Of a stretch of DNA of 64,000 bases, positions 42,761-51,824 are shown one piece after another. This DNA comes from Glaciecola sp041380235 (GTDB taxonomy: Bacteria > Pseudomonadota > Gammaproteobacteria > Enterobacterales > Alteromonadaceae). Position numbers and translations under genes: made by a program. The stretch is from NCBI RefSeq assembly GCF_041380235.1, contig NZ_JBGIYY010000017.1, positions 1-64,000 of the forward strand, given 5' to 3'. Position 1 is the stretch's first letter. Each line of letters starts with the position of its first letter. Below the pieces are notes generated by a model. That model had not been told where the DNA came from. It searched no databases and was given only the letters and a program-made list of their open reading frames with translations.

Positions 42761-43348
42761 ATGACAACTAGCGTCACTCAAACTTCACCGCCATCTGATT
42801 TCAGAACGGTAAAATCATCACAAGTAGTGCTAAAAGAACTTATGATCCCGAGCTATGCAAACTTTGGCGGCAAAGTTCACGGTGGAATCATTCTTTCACT
42901 GATGGATAAAATCGCCTACACCGCTGCGGCATCCCACAGTCGCGCATATTGTGTAACCGCATCAGTAGACTCTGTTAACTTTGTGAATCCTGTAGATGTT
43001 GGCGAACTAGTCACCTTGATGGCGTCGATTAACTATGTTGGCCGCTCCTCAATGGAAGTGGGGATAAAAGTCGTTTCTGAAGACTTTAAACGCGGTATTG
43101 AAAAGCATACCAACACCTCTTATTTCACGATGGTGGCCATTGATGAAGCTTCCCGAAACTCGATACCTGTGCCGGGTTTAATTCTTGAGGACCATACCGA
43201 AGTAGAGCGTTTTATTTGGGGTAAGTTTAGAAAGCAGTACCGAGCTGACTACAAAAAACAATTCCACAACCTGCGAACAAACTTGGACATGACAAGCGAG
43301 GAAGCACAATTGATAGGTGAGAATTGCTTTATTAAAAAAAGGAGCTGA
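42761..43348 (+). CDS. Acyl-CoA thioesterase, hotdog fold
   Basis: The 195 residues form one hotdog domain of the ACOT/YciA type: NFGGKVHGGIILSLMDKIAYTAA split around 35-57, CVTASVDSVNFVNPVDVGELV, and SINYVGRSSMEVGIKV. The HGG and GGxxLxxMD features mark the catalytic helix. It is expected to hydrolyse acyl-CoA in the cytoplasm; chain length cannot be read. It has about 45 C-terminal residues beyond the core fold. A tiny 11-codon frame follows. Confidence 0.88.
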   Translation: MTTSVTQTSPPSDFRTVKSSQVVLKELMIPSYANFGGKVHGGIILSLMDKIAYTAAASHSRAYCVTASVDSVNFVNPVDVGELVTLMASINYVGRSSMEVGIKVVSEDFKRGIEKHTNTSYFTMVAIDEASRNSIPVPGLILEDHTEVERFIWGKFRKQYRADYKKQFHNLRTNLDMTSEEAQLIGENCFIKKRS

Positions 43349-43510
43349 CATGCAAGCACCAAAATTCAGACGCACATTTTTATAAGTCAATCATCATCGC
43401 GCCGCGCTCAGCGGTTGACAGTTTATAGTGCTTTGGGGCTTATTTACTATCTAGCTTTTTAAATCATCCATTCGTCTACCCTTTTACCAATGAGCAGTCT
43501 GTGTGATGTT

Positions 43511-44530
43511 TCAGTGAATTTGATGTTCGATGAAAATTACGCCGTCCGGATTATTGCCAGTCGGATATTCTGCAATGATAGTCTGTGTTGCAATGTCTAT
43601 CGCCACTATTTTATTTTTAAGGTTTAAAGACAGATAGGCAATGTCTTTGCTCGGATGCAAAATAATGCCTTGTGGTCCTGCTTCTTTTTCTAAGGCCAGC
43701 AAGCCAATCTCTTTTTTGTTTTTAGTATCAAAAAAGCGCACATTGTGTTTTCTAAAGTCGGGCACGATAGCGACGGACTGGTCATGGTTAAATAGCACGC
43801 GGTAAGGAAAACTAAAGCCATCCCAAGATGCCAGTACTTTTTCGCTCTCAGGATTAACGACTAAAAGTTTACCGTCTCTATTAGCGCCATACCATAGCTC
43901 GTTACTGTGGGTGTGAAGATTGATCGCTTCAGGCATTGCCTCAGTCGCAATATCTTTGATTTTATCGCCCTTGGCCAAATCTAAAACAGAAATAGAGTTA
44001 CTGCGGATATTCGTGGTAAAGGCGAGTGTTTCGTCCTTAGATAGCGTGACCATGTGCGTTGTATTTTGGCCAGTTTTAATGCTTCCGGTAACTTTACCAC
44101 TTAAAATATTGACGATACCAAGTTGCTGGCTCTTCCCTGAACTGAATACCACACGAACACTGTCATTTAAAAAACGAATGCCATGAGGCCCAGGTAACTC
44201 TGGCAGCTCAATTGTCCGCGCTACTTTTTGCGAGTGAACATCAAACACAGTGAGGCTGTCGCCGCCAATAAAATCGGTACTTACTGCCCATTTTCCATCG
44301 GCAGATAGCACCAGTTCGTGAGGACCTTGCCCCGTCGCAAGAGTATTTACTATTTTTTGAGACGCTACATCAATAAAACTGACGCTGTTATCAGTTTTGT
44401 TAACAACCGCCAACAAACCTGTCTTAGGCGCTTCGATGGGTAGCGGCGCACTCTCGGATTGAGCAATCGACGCACAAACAAACGGTGCGGCTGTCACCAA
44501 CACAAGTATGCCTTTGAAAAATCGACGCAT
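43511..44530 (-). CDS. YVTN-type beta-propeller protein, exported
   Basis: The 339 residues start with a signal peptide ending near FVCASIAQS. The rest is a seven-bladed propeller of YncE/YVTN type: repeats such as NKTDNSVSFIDVAS, LATGQGPHELVLSADGKWAVS and GPQGIILHPSKDIAYLSL recur about every 42 residues. Such proteins lie in the periplasm and bind partners or, in the nitrite-reductase branch, haem; no haem motif is seen here. Function unknown. It follows ffh closely, 14 bases apart, on the same strand. Confidence 0.85.
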   Translation of the reverse strand: MRRFFKGILVLVTAAPFVCASIAQSESAPLPIEAPKTGLLAVVNKTDNSVSFIDVASQKIVNTLATGQGPHELVLSADGKWAVSTDFIGGDSLTVFDVHSQKVARTIELPELPGPHGIRFLNDSVRVVFSSGKSQQLGIVNILSGKVTGSIKTGQNTTHMVTLSKDETLAFTTNIRSNSISVLDLAKGDKIKDIATEAMPEAINLHTHSNELWYGANRDGKLLVVNPESEKVLASWDGFSFPYRVLFNHDQSVAIVPDFRKHNVRFFDTKNKKEIGLLALEKEAGPQGIILHPSKDIAYLSLNLKNKIVAIDIATQTIIAEYPTGNNPDGVIFIEHQIH

Positions 44531-44544
44531 CCGCTCAGTCCTAA

Positions 44545-45921
44545 TTAACGCGGTGGAAACCCACCGCCCATTCCGCCCGGCGGCATCATACCGCCCATGC
44601 CGCGCATCATTTTTTTCATGCCGCCGCCGCCCATTTTTTTCATCATTTTTTGCATTTGCATAAATTGTTTGAGCATGCGGTTTACATCTTGAATTTGTGT
44701 ACCTGAGCCTGCTGCTATACGTCTTTTGCGAGAACCTTTGATTACTTCAGGACGCTCACGCTCACCGGCAGTCATTGAGTTTATAATGGCTTCCATCTGC
44801 ACAAACTGCTTGTCATTGGCCTGGTCTTTTATTTTCGCTGACATATTGCCCATGCCCGGCATTTTATCCATCAGTGACATCATGCCACCCATGTTGCGCA
44901 TTTGTTCTAACTGCTCTTTAAAATCTTGGAGATCAAAGCCTTTACCTTTTTGCACTTTACGAGCAAGTTGTTCAGCCTTTTTGCGATCGACCTTTCGTTC
45001 AACGTCCTCAATTAGGCTAAGTACATCGCCCATTCCCAAAATCCGCGAAGCAATTCGCTGCGGATGGAAAGGCTCGATAGCATCGAGTTTTTCACCCATA
45101 CCCAAAAATTTAATCGGTTTACCGGTAATATGCTTAACCGACAGCGCAGCACCACCTCTAGCATCACCATCGGCTTTAGTAAGAATTACACCTGTTAGCG
45201 GCAACGCTTCGTTGAACGCTTTAGCGGTATTGGCTGCATCTTGCCCGGTCATGGCATCTACCACAAACAAGGTCTCAACCGGTTTAACCGCAGCATGAAG
45301 GGCTTTAATCTCACCCATCATCGCTTCGTCAACCGCTAAACGCCCGGCGGTATCCACCAGCAATACGTCAATGAACTTCATTTTTGCGTGGGAAATTGCT
45401 GCTTTTACGATATCTACCGGCTTTTGCATGATATTGGACGGGTAAAACTCAACATCCACTTCGCTCGCAAGGGTTTCAAGCTGTTTTATGGCGGCGGGCC
45501 GATATACATCCGCACTCACTACCAATACCTTTTTCTTTTCGCGTTCTTTGAGGTACTTAGCCAGTTTACCAACACTAGTGGTTTTACCCGCGCCCTGCAA
45601 ACCAGCCATCATAATTACGGCAGGCGGCGTTGCGGCGAGGTTTAGCCCCTGATTGACATCTCCCATCGCCTGTTCGAGTTCACTCTGGACGATTTTAATG
45701 AACATTTGACCGGGATTAAGGCTTTTTGCAACCTCAACACCCAAAGCACGCTCTTTTACTTTGCCTATGAAATCTTTGACAACGGGCAGCGCAACATCTG
45801 CCTCCAGCAGCGCCATACGTACTTCACGGAGCGTTTCTGAAATATTATCGTCGGTAAGTCGCCCTTTGCCGCTGATATTCTTAAGGGTCTGGCCTAATCG
45901 TTCTGTTAAATTCTCAAACAT
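44545..45921 (-). CDS. ffh: Signal recognition particle protein Ffh
   Basis: Ffh binds 4.5S RNA and signal sequences to target inner-membrane proteins. The 458 residues have the helical N domain (MFENLTERLGQTLKNISG), the GTPase G domain (GLQGAGKTTSVGKLA, VDTAGRLAVD, TKADGDARGG), and a Met-rich M domain ending in Gly/Met-rich sequence (MKKMMRGMGGMMPPGG). Next to ypjD on the opposite strand, as in E. coli. Confidence 0.98.
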   Translation of the reverse strand: MFENLTERLGQTLKNISGKGRLTDDNISETLREVRMALLEADVALPVVKDFIGKVKERALGVEVAKSLNPGQMFIKIVQSELEQAMGDVNQGLNLAATPPAVIMMAGLQGAGKTTSVGKLAKYLKEREKKKVLVVSADVYRPAAIKQLETLASEVDVEFYPSNIMQKPVDIVKAAISHAKMKFIDVLLVDTAGRLAVDEAMMGEIKALHAAVKPVETLFVVDAMTGQDAANTAKAFNEALPLTGVILTKADGDARGGAALSVKHITGKPIKFLGMGEKLDAIEPFHPQRIASRILGMGDVLSLIEDVERKVDRKKAEQLARKVQKGKGFDLQDFKEQLEQMRNMGGMMSLMDKMPGMGNMSAKIKDQANDKQFVQMEAIINSMTAGERERPEVIKGSRKRRIAAGSGTQIQDVNRMLKQFMQMQKMMKKMGGGGMKKMMRGMGGMMPPGGMGGGFPPR

Positions 45922-46050
45922 AAAAGTAAATTATTTTTCGCTAACAATAGAATGAGTATACAATAAACCTTGGAGTATTCGGAATCTTTGCGGTAACTTT
46001 ATCCTTTTAAATATCAATAAAATGTCAAATGTGAACATCAAGGTCTTTAA

Positions 46051-46851
46051 ATGACTATAGCAACCCTACTTTCTGTCATCAGTATTGCGCTCTACGTAGC
46101 GGCAGGCACGATGTTTGGACGAGAGTTTTTTGGTCGGCAGACAAATCGCGCAAAATACGCGAGCGTCGCTCTGATGGTAGCAGCTTTTTGCCATATTGCT
46201 GTTCTGGTACTGGCGGCGCGCGGGCATCAAAATGAGCAGCTCAGCCTGACCTTTGTTTCAGCATTGTTAGCCCTACTGATCACAATTACGATGTTTGTAG
46301 CGAATAGATATATCCGTAATTTGGTGTTTTTACCTATTGTTTGCTTTTTTTCTGCCCTGTTTGTGCTGCTGCATTATGTGTTTCCAGCCACAACTGGTAT
46401 CGGCTTAGATATGAGCATCGGTCTGGCGATTCATATTTTACTCTCACTCGTTGCCTTCGGCGTGTTAGCTATCAGCACCCTGTATGCCTGCCAATTGGCC
46501 TTTATTAAATATCAGTTAAAGCATAAAAGCCGTATGATGCTGCACTCGGGTTTACCACCGCTCATGTCGGTAGAAGGCATTTTGTATAAACTGATGACCT
46601 TAGGCACTGCGCTTTTAGTAATTGCCTTGCTGTCGGGATTTGTGTTCATTCCAAATATGTTTGCCGACGGATATGCGCACAAAACAATATTAAGCAGTTT
46701 GGCACTACTAACATTCCTGCTTGCTTTAATTCTGCATAAATCAAAGGGCTTAAAAGCGCGCAGCGCGGTGGTGTTTAACGCCATTGGCATTACTCTATTG
46801 GGCTTGGGCTATTTTGGTAGCCGCTTAGTTAGAGAGTGGTTAATCTACTAA
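46051..46851 (+). CDS. ypjD: CcsA-like inner-membrane protein YpjD
   Basis: The 266 residues hold about eight membrane helices and match the cytochrome c assembly (CcsA/ResC-like) family represented by E. coli YpjD. Two conserved His positions fall within helices (HIAVLVLAARG, LHYVFPATTGIG), and IHILLSLVAFGVLAISTLYA lies in the central part. A haem-handling role is suggested by family, not shown. It diverges from ffh and is followed 48 bases later by the corC-like gene, the E. coli ffh-ypjD-corB order. Confidence 0.92.
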   Translation: MTIATLLSVISIALYVAAGTMFGREFFGRQTNRAKYASVALMVAAFCHIAVLVLAARGHQNEQLSLTFVSALLALLITITMFVANRYIRNLVFLPIVCFFSALFVLLHYVFPATTGIGLDMSIGLAIHILLSLVAFGVLAISTLYACQLAFIKYQLKHKSRMMLHSGLPPLMSVEGILYKLMTLGTALLVIALLSGFVFIPNMFADGYAHKTILSSLALLTFLLALILHKSKGLKARSAVVFNAIGITLLGLGYFGSRLVREWLIY

Positions 46852-46899
46852 GCGCATGTCTTACCAAACTCTTAAAATCATTTTCAAAGGAATTCAACC

Positions 46900-48198
46900 T
46901 TGGATCAAATAGACACCAGTACGCTCAGTATTGCGCTTGGCGTGCTTATTTGCATGTCTGCATACTTTTCAAGCTCTGAGACGGGCTTGATGACTATTAA
47001 TCGCTACCGGCTTAAGCATTTGGCAAACCAAGGCATTGCAAGTGCATTGCGAGTGCAAAAGTTACTCGACCGACCCGACAGATTGATTGGTCTAATCCTG
47101 ATCGGCAATAACTTGGTCAATATCGCAGCGACGGTAATAGCGACAGAGATTTGCCTACGCTTATTTGGACCCATCTACGGCCCAATTGTGGTAACCGGGG
47201 GATTAACGCTTATTATTTTAGTATTTGCTGAGGTCACGCCTAAAACCTTTGCTGCGCTGTATCCAGAAAAAATTGCATTCCCAAGCTCGTTTGTTTTATT
47301 GCCGATGCTCTATGCAATGACACCAGTAGTAAAGTTTGTAAACGCGATCACTAATGGTGTGCTGATGCTTATGCGCATCAATCCAGCAGGCGGATCGGGT
47401 GATTCTTTGAGTAGAGAAGAACTGCGCACAGTAGTGCACGAAGCGGGCGCCATGATCCCGCAAAAACACCAAGATATGTTAGTCAGCATCCTAGATTTAG
47501 AAAATGTGACCGCCGAAGACATCATGGTGCCAAGAAGTGATATTTTCGCACTCGACATTAACGATGATTGGAAATCATTACAGAAAAAGCTTACCCATTC
47601 GCAGCATACCCGAGTACTGCTCTACAGAGACAGCATAGACGATGCTGTAGGCTTCATTCATGTAAGAGATGCTTTGCGTCTGCTGTCCAAAGATCAGTTT
47701 ACCAAGGCCTCTATGCTCAGAGCAGTGCGAGAAATTTACTACACGCCAGACTCTACCCATCTGCACAGTCTTATGTACAAATTTCAAGCCGAAAAAGAAC
47801 GGATTGGCCTAGTGGTAGATGAGTATGGAGATATTCAGGGGCTAGTTACCCTTGAAGACATACTCGAAGAAATCATTGGCGACTTTACAACGAGTATTCA
47901 ACCTGACTATCACAAAGAAGCGATTGAGCAGCCTGACGGAAGCTTCTTAGTAGACGGAAGCGTAAATATTCGCGAACTCAACAAAGAGCTCGATTGGAAG
48001 TTTCCTATCGATGGCCCCAAAACCCTCAATGGCTTGATTGTTGAATACTTGGAAGAAATTCCAGAAAATAATATCAGTTTACGATTGGCAGGTTACCCGG
48101 TAGAAATTGTTGATATTAGCGGGAATATGATTAAAACCGTGAGAATACAGCCGGACTATTACCGTGACGCCAGTCAGCCTAATGATGAAAAGAGTTAA
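46900..48198 (+). CDS. corB: CorC/CorB-family (DUF21-CBS) transporter-associated protein
   Basis: The 432 residues have a DUF21 membrane domain (about 5-180; four helices with SSSETGLMTINRYRLKHL), a CBS pair (about 195-320; EDIMVPRSDIFALD and VDEYGDIQGLVTLEDILEEIIGD), and a C-terminal CorC_HlyC domain. The family is linked to magnesium and cobalt export. The start is a TTG at 46900 with AAAGGA about eight bases upstream. It ends in a four-base convergent overlap with the small gene at 48195. Confidence 0.92.
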   Translation: MDQIDTSTLSIALGVLICMSAYFSSSETGLMTINRYRLKHLANQGIASALRVQKLLDRPDRLIGLILIGNNLVNIAATVIATEICLRLFGPIYGPIVVTGGLTLIILVFAEVTPKTFAALYPEKIAFPSSFVLLPMLYAMTPVVKFVNAITNGVLMLMRINPAGGSGDSLSREELRTVVHEAGAMIPQKHQDMLVSILDLENVTAEDIMVPRSDIFALDINDDWKSLQKKLTHSQHTRVLLYRDSIDDAVGFIHVRDALRLLSKDQFTKASMLRAVREIYYTPDSTHLHSLMYKFQAEKERIGLVVDEYGDIQGLVTLEDILEEIIGDFTTSIQPDYHKEAIEQPDGSFLVDGSVNIRELNKELDWKFPIDGPKTLNGLIVEYLEEIPENNISLRLAGYPVEIVDISGNMIKTVRIQPDYYRDASQPNDEKS

Positions 48199-48371
48199 AG
48201 TCTTTGTGCTCGTTTAGCTAAGGCCTTTGCCTTTACTGCTTCGATTTTTTCGTTCAAGTCATCGAGTTTGTTGACAATGTCCTTCAGGTCATCATCATCT
48301 GATATATCTGAGGCTAAAACATGTTGTTTTAAAGCCATAGCAAGGGCAATTGGCAAAGAGTGTTTTTGCAT
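48195..48371 (-). CDS. 58-residue protein downstream of sixA
   Basis: A short frame encodes 58 residues starting MQKHSLPIALAMALKQH, followed by an acidic turn (SDISDDDD) and a helical segment with heptad spacing (LVN-like: DIVNKLDDLNEKIEAVKAKA) ending KRAQRL. Codon use looks normal. It lies 20 bases after sixA and in the same direction, so it is probably cotranscribed. AAGGGG is about 13 bases upstream of the ATG, a little far. Its end overlaps corB by four bases. I do not recognise a family. Confidence 0.65.
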   Translation of the reverse strand: MQKHSLPIALAMALKQHVLASDISDDDDLKDIVNKLDDLNEKIEAVKAKALAKRAQRL

Positions 48372-48390
48372 GGTTTTGTATTTGCCCCTT

Positions 48391-48891
48391 TTAGTTCATG
48401 CTTTGAAACAAAGCGAGTTGCGCCCCCGTATTGGTGGCGGGATCATAATCGATAACTAGAATATCGGCAGTATCAAAAATTTTTCCATGAAAACCCGCAC
48501 AAACTTTATCCGCCAGTAAACTGACTAAAGGCATATGGCTAATTAGCATCAGCTGTTGCGCCGCTCCCAGCCCTTGCTCATCCCCATGTGCATAGCCGGC
48601 GATGATGTCATGTACACCAAATGATTCGCCCATAGGGGTAATCGCGTCGGTGTCAGTTTTATGGGCAAATGAGATGCTCTCGCTGACAGCTTCAAAGGTT
48701 TGCTGGGTTCGCAAATACGGGCTTACTAGCACTTGATCTATGCTAGCAGGTAGCCCCTGACTCTCAAGAAACCTCGCCAGTCGCTTACCTGCCGCTTCGC
48801 TTTGACTTACACCAAAGCGGGTAAGTACTCTTGATTTATCATTGATTTGGTAAGGCACTGCCTCACCATGGCGCATTATTATTAATATCAT
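48391..48891 (-). CDS. sixA: Phosphohistidine phosphatase SixA
   Basis: SixA removes phosphate from phosphohistidine; in E. coli it acts on the nitrogen-related PTS protein NPr. The 166 residues show the RHG motif (MRHGEAVPY, His8), SPYLRTQQTFEAV and the second histidine in LISHMPLVSLLAD, as in histidine phosphatases. sixA neighbours fadJ in E. coli; here an M16 peptidase gene lies between them. Confidence 0.93.
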   Translation of the reverse strand: MILIIMRHGEAVPYQINDKSRVLTRFGVSQSEAAGKRLARFLESQGLPASIDQVLVSPYLRTQQTFEAVSESISFAHKTDTDAITPMGESFGVHDIIAGYAHGDEQGLGAAQQLMLISHMPLVSLLADKVCAGFHGKIFDTADILVIDYDPATNTGAQLALFQSMN

Positions 48892-49019
48892 TAAAGTATT
48901 TAGACTCTTAGGCGCTATTACATATTGCAGCAGCTCTTTATAATTAAATTAACGACTGTTTGTACACTTACTTTACAACGCGTTATGCTCTAATTTATGC
49001 ATAACCTCGAGAGACACTC

Positions 49020-51746
49020 GTGTATTTGCTAAAAAGTGCAGAACAAAACCTAGTGGTTGATACACTTCCGAATAAACTGAAACTAGCAGTTATTCGGAGT
49101 GACAACATCAATGCGCCCATTATTTCTATATCAGTCGCCGTTGGTTATTACCATGAAACTAATCACTGCTACGGGTTTTCTCACCTTTTAGAGCATATGA
49201 TTTTTCATAGAAGCAAGAATTCCGATAGTTCAGAAGCACTAGAAAAACATGTTAGCAAACACAGTGGTTACATTAACGCGTGGACGCAGGCCTGTCACAC
49301 AAATTTTCATTTAAGCTGCGCAAACGAAGGATTTGCAGAAGCAGTGGATATGTTAATTGACAAAATCACTCACCCTAGCTTTGCACCCGCAGATATCAAA
49401 ACTGAAATTGCCGCAATTGACGAAGAGTATCGCTTAAAGCTTGAAGACCCAATACGAGGTTTGCTGTCTGTCAAAAAGGCGATTGCTAACCCTTCCCACC
49501 CTTTTCATCGCTTTAGTGTTGGCAATCAGGAATGCTTTGTGCAAATCAGCGCAGAAGAAATGCAGCAACAGCTGCATCAGCATCACCAGCAGTATTTTCA
49601 CAGTGGGAATATTGCTGTATGCATCAAATTACCTAAAGTCGGCAATTACGATGATGTTTTGCTGCGTATAAAAGATAGTTTAGGCGAAACTATCAGCGCG
49701 AAAGAAAGCAATTATGAACTCGCTTTACCGAGCTTGTATTTACCTGAAATGACCCATAAGTGGGTGAATTTGCGACTGCAACATTCACACTGTCAGTTAG
49801 TCATGTGTTGGCTGATTGAGAAGACACAGGATAACTTAGATAATAAGGCCTTGAGCATGGTCAGGCAGTTATTGGAGAGTAAGCATAAAAATGGCCTGTT
49901 CGACACTTTGAGCAAACAGGGTTTAGTGCGCGCGCTTGCATTAACCGGTGGTATCGAGCAGCCCAACTTTGAGGAAGTGCAATTGCATCTTACCCTGGCG
50001 CCAGCTGGGCTTGAAAATAAAGATATGGTCCTGAGTATTATTGCGGGATACCTTGCTTTTCTTGCTCAAAGTCAGTTAGCAAACTGGCGCTTTAGCGAAC
50101 TTGAAAAACAAAACCGCCTGTTAGAGCAATACGCCCATAAAAAAGATCCCGTGGAAACTTGCATTAGTGTAGCGCAATCATTGCATGGGCAAAGGCCAGA
50201 ATTTGAGCAGGCTTCAGTCAGTTATCATCAGGCTAAAACGCGCATCTTGGCCATCATTAAAAGCATGCAAGCCCGCCCGCATCACGTGTATTACATTGAC
50301 GAAAATGCAGCCTGCGATAAGCAATCAGATTTTTATGCCGTCCCATATTCTGTAAAAGACTTTGGGACGGTTAAAGAGCACGATGCTGCACGCTTTATGC
50401 TAGCGCCTCAAAATTCATATTTACCCTCTCAACTAGTATTAGTCACCCCAGAGACCCCGCTTGGAAGCATTGAAGTAATTGACAAGCATGGAGTACTGCT
50501 AAAGTTTGCCCAGCTTATTAGCAAAGACCAACCCAACGGCGACTGTTTTATATCAATTAACAGCCCGGCAATGTGCGATACCTTGGCACACTCTATGAGC
50601 AAAAAAGTTTGGGTTGAGGGCTTTACCGTCTATTTGCAAAAGCGTTTTTATCAAGCTGATGATGCCGGAATTAGCTTTCGCGTGTATGGACATCAACACG
50701 GTTTGACCATCCATACGACCGGCTTTAGTGAAAAGCAATTGCTCTTAGCCATCGAAATTGTAAACTGCATGATCGCTTTTCATTTAAATGAAGATGAGTT
50801 TAACCAAGTAAAACAGGCCATCATAAAACGATTAAGCACAAGGTTGCTGCAAAAACCGATTAACCAAATGTTTGCTAATTTGAATACCTTGATCCAAGGA
50901 GACACCTATTCAATCGCCCAACAAGTCCAAGCAGTTGAGCGTTTAAACTTTACTGAACTCAACGCGCATCAAAAAGACTTCTTTAAACAAAACTGTGTAG
51001 AGGCGCTATTAGTCGGTAATTGGCGCTTGCATGCAGCACAAAAAATGCATCAGCAGTTGCAATCACGACTTACCGCCAAAGCGCTTTGGAAAAAGCCCGC
51101 CATACTCGCAACCGCAATACCAAAGCCGTGTTTACCGTCACTGCCTGTTATACAGGCGAACGATACAGCCATCGTGCTGTACCAACAGGTTAGGCAAATT
51201 GAAGAAGGTGTCCTGTATATCAAAGAGCGCGCCACGGCAATTTGCCTTATCTTAGAACATATTCTGGGACCGCATGTTTTTCTTCGCCTGCGCAACGACA
51301 AGCAATTAGCCTATATGGTAGGTGTGGGCTATAAGCCGATTAATTCGCAGCCAGGCTTAGCTATATATTTACAATCATCAAAATCCTCAGCAGACACAAT
51401 CTACAATGCCATGATCGAAGCAATTTCAGAACTATTAGATGACTGGCTTGCCACCGAGAAAGAACTCGAGCATATTAAACTGCGGGTAGCACAACAGTGT
51501 GAGCCACTTAATAAAGATGTGTCGAATGTTGCCAGGCGCCTGTGGGCAAATTTTGAACATCACGACCCGTTTTTCCATTATAAAATTTTACAACAAACCC
51601 TAATGCAAATTAGCAGCGAGGAAATCAAAAACTGGCTAGAGAAACTCACTTCAGCTAATGAAGGGCAAGTTTTATTGACCAACGATATAAATGCGCCAAT
51701 GCTGAATAGCTTCAAACCCTTTAGCCACCGACCAACTGTTGATTAA
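49020..51746 (+). CDS. M16-family zinc metallopeptidase
   Basis: The 908 residues resemble insulysin/pitrilysin proteins made of four M16 domains in one chain. The inverted zinc motif is HLLEH (His55, Glu58, His59), with the third ligand glutamate in the EIAAIDEEYRL region near 129-136. The C-terminal half has the RLRNDKQLAYMVGVGY motif that contacts substrate. No signal peptide is seen, so it is probably cytoplasmic. The GTG start has a weak GAGAG ribosome-binding site. It diverges from sixA and ends at a terminator shared with fadJ. Confidence 0.92.
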   Translation: MYLLKSAEQNLVVDTLPNKLKLAVIRSDNINAPIISISVAVGYYHETNHCYGFSHLLEHMIFHRSKNSDSSEALEKHVSKHSGYINAWTQACHTNFHLSCANEGFAEAVDMLIDKITHPSFAPADIKTEIAAIDEEYRLKLEDPIRGLLSVKKAIANPSHPFHRFSVGNQECFVQISAEEMQQQLHQHHQQYFHSGNIAVCIKLPKVGNYDDVLLRIKDSLGETISAKESNYELALPSLYLPEMTHKWVNLRLQHSHCQLVMCWLIEKTQDNLDNKALSMVRQLLESKHKNGLFDTLSKQGLVRALALTGGIEQPNFEEVQLHLTLAPAGLENKDMVLSIIAGYLAFLAQSQLANWRFSELEKQNRLLEQYAHKKDPVETCISVAQSLHGQRPEFEQASVSYHQAKTRILAIIKSMQARPHHVYYIDENAACDKQSDFYAVPYSVKDFGTVKEHDAARFMLAPQNSYLPSQLVLVTPETPLGSIEVIDKHGVLLKFAQLISKDQPNGDCFISINSPAMCDTLAHSMSKKVWVEGFTVYLQKRFYQADDAGISFRVYGHQHGLTIHTTGFSEKQLLLAIEIVNCMIAFHLNEDEFNQVKQAIIKRLSTRLLQKPINQMFANLNTLIQGDTYSIAQQVQAVERLNFTELNAHQKDFFKQNCVEALLVGNWRLHAAQKMHQQLQSRLTAKALWKKPAILATAIPKPCLPSLPVIQANDTAIVLYQQVRQIEEGVLYIKERATAICLILEHILGPHVFLRLRNDKQLAYMVGVGYKPINSQPGLAIYLQSSKSSADTIYNAMIEAISELLDDWLATEKELEHIKLRVAQQCEPLNKDVSNVARRLWANFEHHDPFFHYKILQQTLMQISSEEIKNWLEKLTSANEGQVLLTNDINAPMLNSFKPFSHRPTVD

Positions 51747-51772
51747 AACTTCCAATATTAGGCTGTAGATAC

Positions 51773-51799
51773 AAAAAAGCCGACTAAGGCCGGCTTTTT
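51773..51799. terminator. Bidirectional rho-independent terminator
   Basis: AAAAAGCCG (51774-51782) pairs with CGGCTTTTT (51791-51799) across an eight-base loop. It separates the convergent M16 peptidase and fadJ genes and has U runs in both directions. Confidence 0.9.
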
Positions 51800-51824
51800 A
51801 TCAACTAAAGTTTAAAATTTTAGC

